Source of the DNA: Rhodobacterales bacterium
GTDB taxonomy: Bacteria; Pseudomonadota; Alphaproteobacteria; Rhodobacterales; Rhodobacteraceae
DNA length: 9,822 bases
Assembly: GCA_013298675.1 (NCBI GenBank)
Contig: JAAFIJ010000078.1
Span: 1 to 9,822 of the forward strand
Direction: 5' to 3'
The first letter of the stretch is position 1. Each line of letters opens with the position of its first letter. A program made the position numbers and the translations under genes. Shown here in pieces: positions 1 to 6,804 of the stretch. The notes beneath the pieces were generated by a model. The model did no database searches and was not told where the DNA came from. It saw only the letters and a list, made by a program, of their open reading frames with translations.

Positions 1-11
1 TAAGTAAAGCC

Positions 12-42
12 AAAACGCCCGCAGTCATACTGCGGGCGTTTT
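12..42. terminator. Rho-independent hairpin terminator
   Basis: A perfect 13-bp inverted repeat (arms 12-24 and 30-42) encloses a 5-base loop. The arms are GC-rich in the middle and end in AAAA on the left and TTTT on the right, so the hairpin could stop transcription from either direction. A TAA at 1-3 just before it may be the stop of an upstream gene outside the window, but that gene cannot be seen. The 190 bases that follow, up to the first gene at 234, hold no convincing ORF. Confidence 0.85.
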
Positions 43-233
43 GCATTTCGTCGGCCATTGATGACGTGCTGTGATTTGTTGTGCCTGCGCCTGCCTAAGA
101 ACCACGCTTTCGGCACGCATCCGCAAATCGGCCGCGTTCGTGTCGTTTCATGGCCAGCGCGCGTTGTGCCAAGTCTTGAAGACCGTCAAACGGGCACCCA
201 GATAGCGTCCTAAGGTTTTAAATGGAGCAGTAG

Positions 234-932
234 ATGGCCAAGTCGTTTCTCGATGGACTTTTAGGTGGCGTGCAGTCTTTGACCGGCGGCAAGTCAGCAG
301 CGGATCTGACGCAAACTGCAAAAGACAGTTGGAACAGCCAGTCAACACTGACCAAGGGCGCAATTGCCGGTGGGATATTGGGTATCCTATTGTCAGGCAA
401 CGCACGCAGAATGTTGGGCGCGGGTGCCAAGGTGGGTGGGGCCGCAGTGATCGGCGGTTTGGCCTATAAGGCCTATGAAGACTGGAAAGCCGGCAAGGCC
501 GCGCAGACAAGTTCCCCAGATCAACCCCTAGAGTTGCCGCATCCGTCAGACGCTTTTTTGCCCCATGATCAGAATGCTGCGGATGACTTGTCGTACAAAC
601 TGCTGCAAGCGATGATTGCTGCGGCCAAAGCCGACGGGCAGGTGACGCCGCAAGAACGCGCCCGCATCACCGAACAATTGCCGCGCTTGGCTTTGGGCGA
701 AAGGGCGCAGGCGATGCTGACAGATCAGTTGGACACGCCGCTTGATATCGCGGGGATTGCATCTTTGGCCACATCAGAGGCGCAGGCTGTCGAGATCTAT
801 GCGGCATCTTTGTTGGTGGTTGATCCACAAGGCGGGGCCGAAAAGGGTTATCTTGCAATGCTTGCAGCCCGGCTTAATCTCGATCCAGGGCTTGTTGCCC
901 ATCTGCACGCAAGGGCAGGGTCTGTCGCCTGA
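234..932 (+). CDS. YebE/DUF533 family TerB-like membrane-associated protein
   Basis: This 232-residue protein has the two-part layout of the DUF533 (YebE-like) family. The N-terminal half is glycine- and alanine-rich with two hydrophobic stretches (about residues 41-54 and 61-78) that could be membrane helices separated by a short RR-containing turn. A proline-rich linker (about 93-111) follows. The C-terminal half (about 115-225) is a helical TerB-like domain whose first helix carries the AxADGxVxxxE pattern at about 130-141, known in tellurite-resistance TerB relatives. E. coli YebE has a similar length. The molecular function of the family is not established. The ATG is preceded by GGAG (224-227) at a 6-base spacing. 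TTGAAG at 176-181 with CAGATA 17 bases later is a weak possible promoter. The gene stands alone between a terminator and a 141-base gap. I am sure of the family and unsure of the role. Confidence 0.8.
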   Translation: MAKSFLDGLLGGVQSLTGGKSAADLTQTAKDSWNSQSTLTKGAIAGGILGILLSGNARRMLGAGAKVGGAAVIGGLAYKAYEDWKAGKAAQTSSPDQPLELPHPSDAFLPHDQNAADDLSYKLLQAMIAAAKADGQVTPQERARITEQLPRLALGERAQAMLTDQLDTPLDIAGIASLATSEAQAVEIYAASLLVVDPQGGAEKGYLAMLAARLNLDPGLVAHLHARAGSVA

Positions 933-1063
933 TCCCTTTCGAACCGAACTCTTGGGGGATTGGCGGGGTCGCGTTGCTGGTCGCCCTTTCCGCAAAAAAT
1001 TTGATCAAAATCGGACTGGGGCGATTGAAACCACCCCCGAGAGGTGATCAGACTGCACCCAAT

Positions 1064-1068
1064 GGAGG
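1064..1068 (+). promoter_or_regulatory. Ribosome binding site that fixes the gap start
   Basis: GGAGG lies 5 bases before ATG 1074. The frame is also open from GTG 1044 and ATG 1062, but those starts lack a comparable Shine-Dalgarno. They would also add residues before the MTKVFINGFGRIG start that is normal for the family. Confidence 0.6.
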
Positions 1069-1073
1069 TGCAG

Positions 1074-2078
1074 ATGACAAAGGTGTTTATCAACGGTTTT
1101 GGCCGGATTGGACGATCAGTCTTACGCGCATGGGCCCTTGGCGGGGCCCCGGCTTTGCAGATCGTCGGCATCAACGACATCACATCGGCCGAAATGTGCG
1201 CTTATCTGTTTGAATTTGACTCTGTCTTTGGTCCGTGGGCGGGCAATGTATCACTTACGACTTCGGCACTGATTGTTGATGGCTGCGAAATCCCATTGTA
1301 TTGCGCGCCTGACATTTCCACTTTGGACCTTTCAGGGGTGGATGTCGTGATGGAATGTACAGGACGCGCTGATACCGGAGCAGTAGCGACCCGTGGACTG
1401 AATGCCGGCGCGAAACGAGTTTTGATCTCTGGTCCTGCAAGTTGCGCTGATGTTACCATCGTTTTGGGTGCGAATGAGGCAGCACTGGATGGGCAAACGA
1501 TTGTTTCGAACGCATCGTGCACGACCAATGCGCTGGCGCCTTTGGTCAAGGTGATCGACGAACACTGGGGCGTTGTCACCGGGTCGATGACGACCATTCA
1601 TTGCTATACCGGCTCTCAGCCAACGGTTGACGCTCCGGCCGCAGATTTCGCCCGCTCGCGTGCCGCGGCCCTGTCGATGGTGCCCACCACCACCTCTGCG
1701 CAGCGTCTGTTGGATCTGGTTTTGCCCCAAATGGCGGGGCGGATAGAGGCCTCGGCCGTTCGGGTGCCCACGGCATCAGTTTCGGCGGTTGATCTGGCGG
1801 TGATGACCGAACGCCCAACAACCGCAGAAGCGGTGAACCGCGTCTTGCGCATGGCTGGCGGGGTAATTGGGGCGGGCGGGGTGATTGGTACGACTGAAAA
1901 GGCGCTTGTGTCATCTGACCTTCGGGCTAGGCGTGAAAGCATTGTGATGGCCCTACCCGAAACCCGGGTGACAAAAGGCGGGCTTCTGCGGGTATTTGGT
2001 TGGTACGACAATGAATGGGGCTTTTCCAACCGTATGTTGGATGTGGCCGAACTGATGGCCCCAAAGACCCGCTCATAG
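1074..2078 (+). CDS. gap: Glyceraldehyde-3-phosphate dehydrogenase, divergent paralogue
   Basis: The 334-residue protein is a type I GAPDH, which oxidises glyceraldehyde-3-phosphate with NAD(P)+ and phosphate to 1,3-bisphosphoglycerate in the cytoplasm. The N-terminal Rossmann motif NGFGRIGR (7-14) is followed by Asp35 in VGIND, the residue that usually selects NAD+. The catalytic Cys149 is in SNASCTTN (145-152), His176 is in TTIH, and Arg230 (RVPT) and Asn313 (WYDNEWG) are in place. Several substrate-loop residues differ from the usual protein: Ser181 replaces the Asp of the T(N/G)DQ loop, the HKD before the basic loop is AAD (189-191), and TGAAK is TSAQR (207-211). The segment normally reading (N)HDPHSS is degenerate around 282-290. 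This looks like a second, specialised copy and not the main glycolytic enzyme; an erythrose-4-phosphate dehydrogenase-like role is possible. The 141-base gap upstream contains a 10-base palindrome (1000-1009) and no clear promoter. Confidence 0.9.
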   Translation: MTKVFINGFGRIGRSVLRAWALGGAPALQIVGINDITSAEMCAYLFEFDSVFGPWAGNVSLTTSALIVDGCEIPLYCAPDISTLDLSGVDVVMECTGRADTGAVATRGLNAGAKRVLISGPASCADVTIVLGANEAALDGQTIVSNASCTTNALAPLVKVIDEHWGVVTGSMTTIHCYTGSQPTVDAPAADFARSRAAALSMVPTTTSAQRLLDLVLPQMAGRIEASAVRVPTASVSAVDLAVMTERPTTAEAVNRVLRMAGGVIGAGGVIGTTEKALVSSDLRARRESIVMALPETRVTKGGLLRVFGWYDNEWGFSNRMLDVAELMAPKTRS

Positions 2079-2089
2079 TCCTAACGTAT

Positions 2090-2110
2090 GGGGCGTGCGC
2101 TATGCGCCCC
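2090..2110. terminator. Possible weak hairpin between convergent genes
   Basis: GGGGCG at 2090-2095 pairs with CGCCCC at 2105-2110, with two further wobble pairs inside. The hairpin sits in the 21-base gap between the convergent gap and dipeptidase genes and overlaps the dipeptidase stop codon. Neither side has a clear T-run, so it may be only a weak or Rho-assisted terminator. Confidence 0.3.
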
Positions 2111-3191
2111 AAGTACGCTCTAGCACTGAAAACCAGTTTTCGTAGCACAGCTTGCGCAGCAGGGCGTCGTCATACCCGTGCGCGCGCATGGCGTCTTGAA
2201 ACGCTGGAAGCCCGCTCACATCCTTTATTGGATCGGGGACTGTCGCCCCATCAAAATCTGACCCAAAGCCGACATGATCTTCGCCCAGATGCAGGATCAA
2301 GTGATCCAGATGCGCCAGCATATCCCCCCAACCCATCTGCGGCGATTCTCGTCCATCGGGGCGCAAAAAGGATGTCGCAAAGTTCAGGCCCACCATGCCC
2401 TTTGATGCGCGAATGACCGACAGTTGACGATCCGACAAATTACGCGTGGACGGGGTAATGGCATGTGCGTTCGAATGCGTGGCCACAATCGGGGCATCAG
2501 ACAGGCTTGCAATATCGTTAAAACCCGCCTCATTCAAATGACTGACATCAAGCATGATTTTATGCGCATTGCAGGCGCGTACCAGACGCTTGCCCGCATC
2601 GGTTAACCCGTCTCCAGTATCGCCAGTGCCCGGATAGCCAAAAGGAACGCCGTGGCCAAAAACATTCGGGCGCGACCATACCGGCCCGATAGAACGCAAA
2701 CCCATGTCGTAAAACAGGCCTAACGCATCAAGGTCCGGCCCAATCGCCTCTGCGCCCTCCATATGCATGATGCCTGAAATGACCCCGCGCGCCATGCAAT
2801 CGCGCAAATCGGCAGCGCTAAGGCAAATCTTGAAATCATTTGGCGCTGCGCGCTCCATCCAGCGCAAATGGCCCGCCATGGCCAGCGCGATGGGTTGCGC
2901 CTGAGGATGAGCAATTGCTGCGCCAAGTGGGATTGAAAATGGCGGATTCTCCATCGCGGTTAGATAGTCAGGCGTCGTATCGCTTGCAGGTGAGGGGATG
3001 TAGATTGCGAAAAACCCTCCCGCAAAATTTGCATTGCGCATGCGCGGCAGGTCAAGATGCCCAGTCGTACCGTGCGTCAGCCACAATTCTTCGCGTCGCG
3101 CCGGTTCAGTCCACAACCGAAGCAAAAAGTCATTGTGGCCGTCAAACACCGCAATGGGTGGTATCCCATTCCCCTGTTTACTTGCTTGCAA
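2100..3191 (-). CDS. Membrane dipeptidase family (peptidase M19) zinc hydrolase
   Basis: The 363-residue protein belongs to the M19 renal-dipeptidase family, which are TIM-barrel dizinc enzymes that cleave dipeptides and often accept a D-residue or a dehydro-residue at the C-terminal side. The metal-site residues are recognisable in order: His19 and Asp21 in DGHND, Glu145 in MHMEGAE, His218 in DVSHLN, and His239 in ATHSNAHA. Arg250 (STRNLSD) and Asp312 (GSDFDG) match the usual substrate and catalytic positions. There is no signal peptide or lipobox, so the enzyme is probably cytoplasmic. The start is TTG (3189-3191), with a good GAGGAG 8 bases upstream; the next in-frame ATG is at residue 51, beyond the first metal ligands, so it is excluded. 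The gene is the second in an operon with the serine hydrolase, only 12 bases downstream of it. Physiological substrate unknown. Confidence 0.9.
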   Translation of the reverse strand: MQASKQGNGIPPIAVFDGHNDFLLRLWTEPARREELWLTHGTTGHLDLPRMRNANFAGGFFAIYIPSPASDTTPDYLTAMENPPFSIPLGAAIAHPQAQPIALAMAGHLRWMERAAPNDFKICLSAADLRDCMARGVISGIMHMEGAEAIGPDLDALGLFYDMGLRSIGPVWSRPNVFGHGVPFGYPGTGDTGDGLTDAGKRLVRACNAHKIMLDVSHLNEAGFNDIASLSDAPIVATHSNAHAITPSTRNLSDRQLSVIRASKGMVGLNFATSFLRPDGRESPQMGWGDMLAHLDHLILHLGEDHVGFGSDFDGATVPDPIKDVSGLPAFQDAMRAHGYDDALLRKLCYENWFSVLERTWGA

Positions 3192-3199
3192 AATTCAGT

Positions 3200-3205
3200 C
3201 TCCTC
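3200..3205 (-). promoter_or_regulatory. Shine-Dalgarno of the dipeptidase, overlapping the upstream stop
   Basis: Read on the minus strand this is GAGGAG, 8 bases before the TTG start. It overlaps the TGA stop (3204-3206) of the serine hydrolase gene. This supports the unusual TTG start and suggests the two genes are translated in a coupled way. Confidence 0.65.
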
Positions 3206-4127
3206 ATACGCGCAAAATATCTTCGGTCATATCCCAAATAAGTCTTCCAAGTTTGGGAACCGTGTTGGGAAACTGATCCGCAAGGGCTGCGCCCTTGGAC
3301 ATGAATACCACGTTCAATGGTCTGCGCGAAGGGCATGTGACGCGCAGCATGTCATGCTTATACCAGCTTGAGCGGGCGTCGCCGGTCCATAGGTTATGCC
3401 CGGCCTTGGACCAAAGCGAAACTGACTTTGGCAGTTCCGCGGCCAGATATTCCTTTATCTGATAATTTGGATTTGCGGCGTCGGGATATTCGAAACTGCG
3501 CGACATAAGCTTTTGGGCATACGCGGTGGTATCAGGCAAAAGGGGCAGGGTTCCGTCAAACAATTCCCACATAAGCCGCGCTGCAGCAGTTGCGGTCAGA
3601 ACATTCAAATTCGAACCATCCACGCCCGCAAACTGCGCCTCGCGGCCATAACGGGTATCATCCATCAACTTTTGGGTGATGTTGCAGCCATCCCATTCAT
3701 CCCAATCACAGGCATCAAAAAACCGGTTCAGTTTCTGGCGCTTGATTGTCCAATCCAGATATTCCGCCCCTTCAAGAAGCGTATCGCCGGTGGTCTTGGT
3801 TAACAGATCAATCACATAGTTCGTAGCTGTATTTGACGACCACAAGATCATGTCGCGCAGCGCCCGGTCCAGTTCGGGTTCCGGCGCAAGGCTGCCTCGG
3901 TCAATCGCTGTCAGCGCATGGACCAAATGAAAAACCTTTACCAATGAACAAGGATATCCCCGCCAGCCCGGATTATGCGCAAATCCTTCGGGTCCAGTCG
4001 CGCCTTTGGTCGTCAGGATCAGCGAAAACTGCGACGAATCCAATCCTTGTTCGCGCCACTGGTTGCACGCGCGCTCGATGATCTCATGGCCCAACAGGCC
4101 CCATGCCACGGTTTGGTCAAAAAACAT
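3204..4127 (-). CDS. Cytoplasmic serine hydrolase of the class A beta-lactamase fold
   Basis: The 307-residue protein carries the three motifs of the penicillin-recognising serine hydrolase fold. SLVK (Ser61 and Lys64) is the SxxK nucleophile motif. SSNTATN (97-103) matches the SDN loop with its following helix as in class A enzymes. KAG (241-243) stands in for KTG. Three things differ from a resistance enzyme. There is no signal peptide or lipobox. The SxxK-to-SxN distance is 36 residues against about 60 in class A enzymes. No ExxLN omega-loop glutamate is visible; the nearest resemblance is RQKLN at about 130-134. It is better seen as an amidase, esterase or peptidase of unknown substrate than as a beta-lactamase. 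The ATG is preceded by AGGGAG; an in-frame GTG at 4137-4139 would add four residues and cannot be excluded. It is the first gene of an operon with the M19 dipeptidase and is divergent from the BKACE operon. Confidence 0.75.
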   Translation of the reverse strand: MFFDQTVAWGLLGHEIIERACNQWREQGLDSSQFSLILTTKGATGPEGFAHNPGWRGYPCSLVKVFHLVHALTAIDRGSLAPEPELDRALRDMILWSSNTATNYVIDLLTKTTGDTLLEGAEYLDWTIKRQKLNRFFDACDWDEWDGCNITQKLMDDTRYGREAQFAGVDGSNLNVLTATAAARLMWELFDGTLPLLPDTTAYAQKLMSRSFEYPDAANPNYQIKEYLAAELPKSVSLWSKAGHNLWTGDARSSWYKHDMLRVTCPSRRPLNVVFMSKGAALADQFPNTVPKLGRLIWDMTEDILRV

Positions 4128-4167
4128 TTGCTCCCTCACTAACAGTGCCCTTCTGCAGGCATGGCTG

Positions 4168-4196
4168 TTGTTTCAAATGGAAATAGTTCCATTAAT
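4168..4196 (+). promoter_or_regulatory. Candidate sigma-70 promoter for the BKACE operon
   Basis: TTGTTT (4168-4173) and ATTAAT (4191-4196) are separated by exactly 17 bases, and the 18-base palindrome lies across the spacer and the first bases of the -10 hexamer. Matches to consensus are partial (3 of 6 and 4 of 6). If it is used, the leader before ATG 4398 would be nearly 200 bases long. A promoter nearer the gene is equally possible. Confidence 0.25.
4176..4193. promoter_or_regulatory. Perfect inverted repeat, probable operator between divergent operons
   Basis: AATGGAAATAGTTCCATT has two perfect 7-base arms around an ATAG centre. This size and symmetry are typical of a site bound by a dimeric helix-turn-helix regulator. 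It lies about 50 bases upstream of the serine hydrolase start and about 205 bases upstream of the BKACE start. No regulator gene is present in the window, so the cognate protein is unknown. Confidence 0.5.
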
Positions 4197-4397
4197 GCAT
4201 CTATTCGTAATTCCAGCGCATCCGAAACGCATTGATTGGCAAAATCCGCTGAATTGTTGCCCAAGCGCCGTGTTCCAAGGCGGAAAATCGGCGTGCGCTA
4301 CATTAAGGTCTTAGGATTAAGGGCGACATGGCGCTTGTCTTGGGCGGGGTTGTCGGGGATGTTTGGTCAAAAGAACGGCCGGGCGGGAAAAGGCATC

Positions 4398-5324
4398 ATG
4401 GCGAAAATTATCATCTCTTGTGCGATCACCGGGTCGATCCATACGCCCTCAATGTCGCCCTATCTGCCAGTCAGTGCCGCACAAATTGCCCAAAGCGCAA
4501 TAGGGGCGGCCCAAGCCGGGGCCGCGATCTTGCATTTGCATGCGCGTGATCCGGTCACGGGTCAGCCTTCTTCTGCGCCAGAGCATTGGCAAGCATTTTT
4601 GCCGCAAATCGCAGCCGCCAGCGACGCCGTGGTCAATATGACCACCGGAGGCTCGGCTGTGATGACGTTAGAACAACGCTTGGCGGCACCCAAGCAGATG
4701 CAACCCGAAATGTGCAGTTTGAACATGGGGTCAATGAACTTTGCGCTCTATCCCATGGCGGCACGGATCACCGAATGGAAACACCCTTGGGAGTTGCCGT
4801 TCCTTGTGGGAACAGATGATCTGGTGTTCAAAAATACACCACGCGACATTGCGCAGATCTTATCTGAAATGGGCGATAAACGCGGCGCGCGGTTTGAATT
4901 TGAATGCTATGATCTTAGTCATCTGACCATGCTTAAACATTTCGTTGACCGTGGTTTGGTAAAGGGGCGTTTGTACATTCAGTTCGTCTTTGGTGTCTTG
5001 GGCGGCATGCCCGCAGAGCCCGATACCTTGACCTTGTTGAAACGCACCGCTGACCGGATGTTTGGCGACAACTACGAATTCTCGGTACTTGCCGCAGGGC
5101 GCATGCAAGTGCCAATGGCCACAATGGCCGCCGCAATGGGCGGGCATGTGCGTGTCGGATTAGAGGACAATCTGTATATCCGCAAAGGCGAGTTGGCGGT
5201 TTCCAATGCGCAGCAAGTCGCCCAAATTCGCACCATCGTGGAGGCATTGGGGCGCACGGTCGCCACTCCTCAGGACGTACGCGGAATACTTGGTTTGAAG
5301 GGAAAATCTGGGGTAGCGTTTTGA
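4398..5324 (+). CDS. BKACE family beta-keto acid cleavage enzyme (3-keto-5-aminohexanoate cleavage protein family)
   Basis: The 308-residue protein belongs to the BKACE (formerly DUF849) family. These zinc TIM-barrel enzymes transfer acetyl-CoA chemistry onto a beta-keto acid, giving acetoacetate and a shortened acyl-CoA; Kce of lysine fermentation and dehydrocarnitine-cleaving members are known examples. His46 and His48 in HLHARD are the expected zinc ligands, with Glu256 in VRVGLEDNLY as the third. The family signatures TGS (11-13), NMTTGG (80-85) and MCSLNMGSMNF (105-115) are intact. ATG 4398 gives the normal MAKIIISCAITGSIHTPSMSP start after AGG (4391-4393). The frame is open upstream to 4236, but that stretch does not look like family sequence. 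It is the first gene of a three-gene operon. Which beta-keto acid is used cannot be read from the sequence; no carnitine dehydrogenase or lysine-fermentation gene is nearby. Confidence 0.9.
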   Translation: MAKIIISCAITGSIHTPSMSPYLPVSAAQIAQSAIGAAQAGAAILHLHARDPVTGQPSSAPEHWQAFLPQIAAASDAVVNMTTGGSAVMTLEQRLAAPKQMQPEMCSLNMGSMNFALYPMAARITEWKHPWELPFLVGTDDLVFKNTPRDIAQILSEMGDKRGARFEFECYDLSHLTMLKHFVDRGLVKGRLYIQFVFGVLGGMPAEPDTLTLLKRTADRMFGDNYEFSVLAAGRMQVPMATMAAAMGGHVRVGLEDNLYIRKGELAVSNAQQVAQIRTIVEALGRTVATPQDVRGILGLKGKSGVAF

Positions 5325-5791
5325 TCACGATCAGACCGGCAGGTGTCAGCGACGTCGTGGTTTTGCGTGATATGCTGCAGGAATTGTCGCGCCATACCGG
5401 CGGCCCCGGCGATGCTGGATCATTGCAAAGTTTGCTGGAACATGGATTTGGTCCTCGTCCGTTGTTTTACGCCCTGATTGCAGAAGATGCAGCAGGGGCT
5501 GTCGGTATGATCATCTACTATCCTGACTTTTCTACCCTGCGTGGCCAATCGGGGCTGTATGTCCAAGACCTGTACCTTGCTCCCGCAGCTCGTGGGGCAG
5601 GGCTTGGCCCCATGCTGTTAAGGCACGCAACTCTTGCCGCCCAGCGTGATTGGGGGGCGGTGTATCTGACCCTTGCCGTAGAGGCAGAAAACCTTGGGGC
5701 GGTGCGGTTTTACCAAAACCTTGGCTTTCGTCCGCGAGGCTATGATTTTCTTATTTTGGACAAAGAAGGACTGGCAAGTCTGCTCTTATGA
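5321..5791 (+). CDS. GNAT family N-acetyltransferase, diamine acetyltransferase-like
   Basis: The 156-residue protein is a single GNAT domain, using acetyl-CoA to acetylate an amine. The acetyl-CoA binding motif A is RGAGLG (91-96) after strand GLYVQDLYLAP (78-88). FY at 130-131 supplies the usual tyrosine near the reaction centre. The segment HGFGPRPLFYALIAE (41-55), the YY at 66-67 and the YVQDLYL strand resemble spermidine/spermine (diamine) N-acetyltransferases and thialysine acetyltransferases, so a primary amine on a small molecule is a reasonable guess. The start is TTG 5321, which overlaps the BKACE stop as TTGA, with GGGG 7 bases upstream. The stop overlaps the ATG of the next gene as ATGA. 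These overlaps point to coupled translation with both neighbours. The family is certain and the substrate is inferred. Confidence 0.85.
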   Translation: MITIRPAGVSDVVVLRDMLQELSRHTGGPGDAGSLQSLLEHGFGPRPLFYALIAEDAAGAVGMIIYYPDFSTLRGQSGLYVQDLYLAPAARGAGLGPMLLRHATLAAQRDWGAVYLTLAVEAENLGAVRFYQNLGFRPRGYDFLILDKEGLASLLL

Positions 5792-6804
5792 TCACTGTTT
5801 TTGACGACGCGCAGCGCGCTCATGACCCTAAGTTCTTTCTGGCATCAGGGGCACAACATCCCTGTCCTGAAAAGCCCGCGCGCGTGGACGCTTTGCTTGG
5901 TGGTGTGCGCCGCTTTGGCGGTCCCATCGTCTGCGCCCCCGAACTTGGTTTGGACCCCATCGCTGCTGTCCATTCGGCGCGCTATCTGACGTTTTTGCAA
6001 ACCATTCACGCGCGATGGATGCGGATTGATGGGGCAAGCGCAGAGGTCATTCCCAACATTCATCCCGCAACCCGCAGCGATGGTTACCCCAAATCGGCGG
6101 TGGGGCAGGCGGGGTTTCATCAAACCGACACCTCATGCCCGATCTCTGCGCAAACATGGGGGGCGGCCTATGCCTCGGCCCAAACCGCAGTACACGGCGC
6201 AGACCTGATCTTGCGGGGTGAGAGATCAGCCTATGCGTTGTGCCGCCCACCCGGCCATCATGCCTTTGCCGATCTTGCTGGCGGGTTTTGTTACTTGAAC
6301 AATTCGGCAATTGCGGCCCATAGACTAACTGCCGCTGGCCGCCGGGTAGCTGTCCTTGATGTTGATCTTCATCACGGTAACGGCACTCAAGGCATCTTTT
6401 ATGCCCGAGGTGACGTGTTGACCGTCTCTGTTCATGCACACCCAGAGCGGTATTATCCGTTTTTCTGGGGTTACCCAGAGGAGACCGGGCAAGAGGAAGG
6501 CACAGGCGCAAACCTAAATCTGTGCCTTGAGCGCGGAACAGGCGACGACGGGTTCTTGCGCGCATTGGGCGTTGCATGTGACCGGATCACTCTATGGGGG
6601 GCGGATACGGTGGTGCTGGCCTTGGGGCTTGATGCGTTTGAAGGCGATCCATTTGCCGGTCTAAAGGTCACGACAAGCGGGTTTTCCCAAATTTCCGCCA
6701 TGGTTCACGGCCTTGGCTTGCCCACTGTGATCGTTCAAGAAGGAGGTTACCTTTGCCCCGAGCTTGGCGAAAATCTGGCAGCAGCGCTTTCGGCTTTTGT
6801 CTAA
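5788..6804 (+). CDS. Acetylpolyamine amidohydrolase-like deacetylase (histone deacetylase superfamily)
   Basis: The 338-residue protein is a zinc-dependent deacetylase of the arginase/deacetylase fold, closest in style and length to Mycoplana ramosa acetylpolyamine amidohydrolase (APAH). CRPPGHH holds the tandem catalytic histidines 157 and 158. The zinc ligands are Asp193 and His195 (DVDLHHGNGT) and Asp282 (LGLDAF). Tyr321 in EGGY is the transition-state tyrosine. All catalytic residues are therefore present. The long APAH-type insert (about 85-120) is also present, but the positions aligned by eye with APAH Glu106 and Glu117 are Val105 and Ser116. That argues against simple acetylpolyamines as substrate. 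The start overlaps the acetyltransferase stop by 4 bases, so an acetylase and a deacetylase are made from one operon. Its stop overlaps by 3 bases that of the convergent histidine phosphatase gene. Confidence 0.9.
   Translation: MITVFDDAQRAHDPKFFLASGAQHPCPEKPARVDALLGGVRRFGGPIVCAPELGLDPIAAVHSARYLTFLQTIHARWMRIDGASAEVIPNIHPATRSDGYPKSAVGQAGFHQTDTSCPISAQTWGAAYASAQTAVHGADLILRGERSAYALCRPPGHHAFADLAGGFCYLNNSAIAAHRLTAAGRRVAVLDVDLHHGNGTQGIFYARGDVLTVSVHAHPERYYPFFWGYPEETGQEEGTGANLNLCLERGTGDDGFLRALGVACDRITLWGADTVVLALGLDAFEGDPFAGLKVTTSGFSQISAMVHGLGLPTVIVQEGGYLCPELGENLAAALSAFV

Noticed and set aside
148..510. Minus-strand open frame of 120 codons over the start of the DUF533 gene.
   Set aside because: Its product is rich in Arg, Pro, Ser and Cys with no family features, and it lies antisense to a gene with a good ribosome binding site and recognisable domain.
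1000..1009. TTTGATCAAA palindrome upstream of gap, considered as an FNR/CRP-type site.
   Set aside because: An FNR box needs a four-base spacer between the TTGAT and ATCAA half sites, and here the halves abut. A 10-base palindrome alone is weak evidence.
4111..4372. A 12-base direct repeat, GTTTGGTCAAAA, at 4111-4122 and 4361-4372.
   Set aside because: A few 12-base matches are expected by chance in a window of this size. One copy is inside coding sequence and nothing mobile lies between them.
4236..4397. An N-terminal extension of the BKACE protein, open in frame from ATG 4236.
   Set aside because: The 54 extra residues are basic and do not resemble the family, whose proteins start close to the IIISCAITGS motif. 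The start at 4398 fits both the family length and the ribosome binding site.
6047..6577. Minus-strand open frame of 176 codons inside the deacetylase gene.
   Set aside because: The Arg/Pro/Gly-rich translation is typical of a shadow frame in GC-rich coding DNA, and it covers the catalytic core of a clear deacetylase on the other strand.
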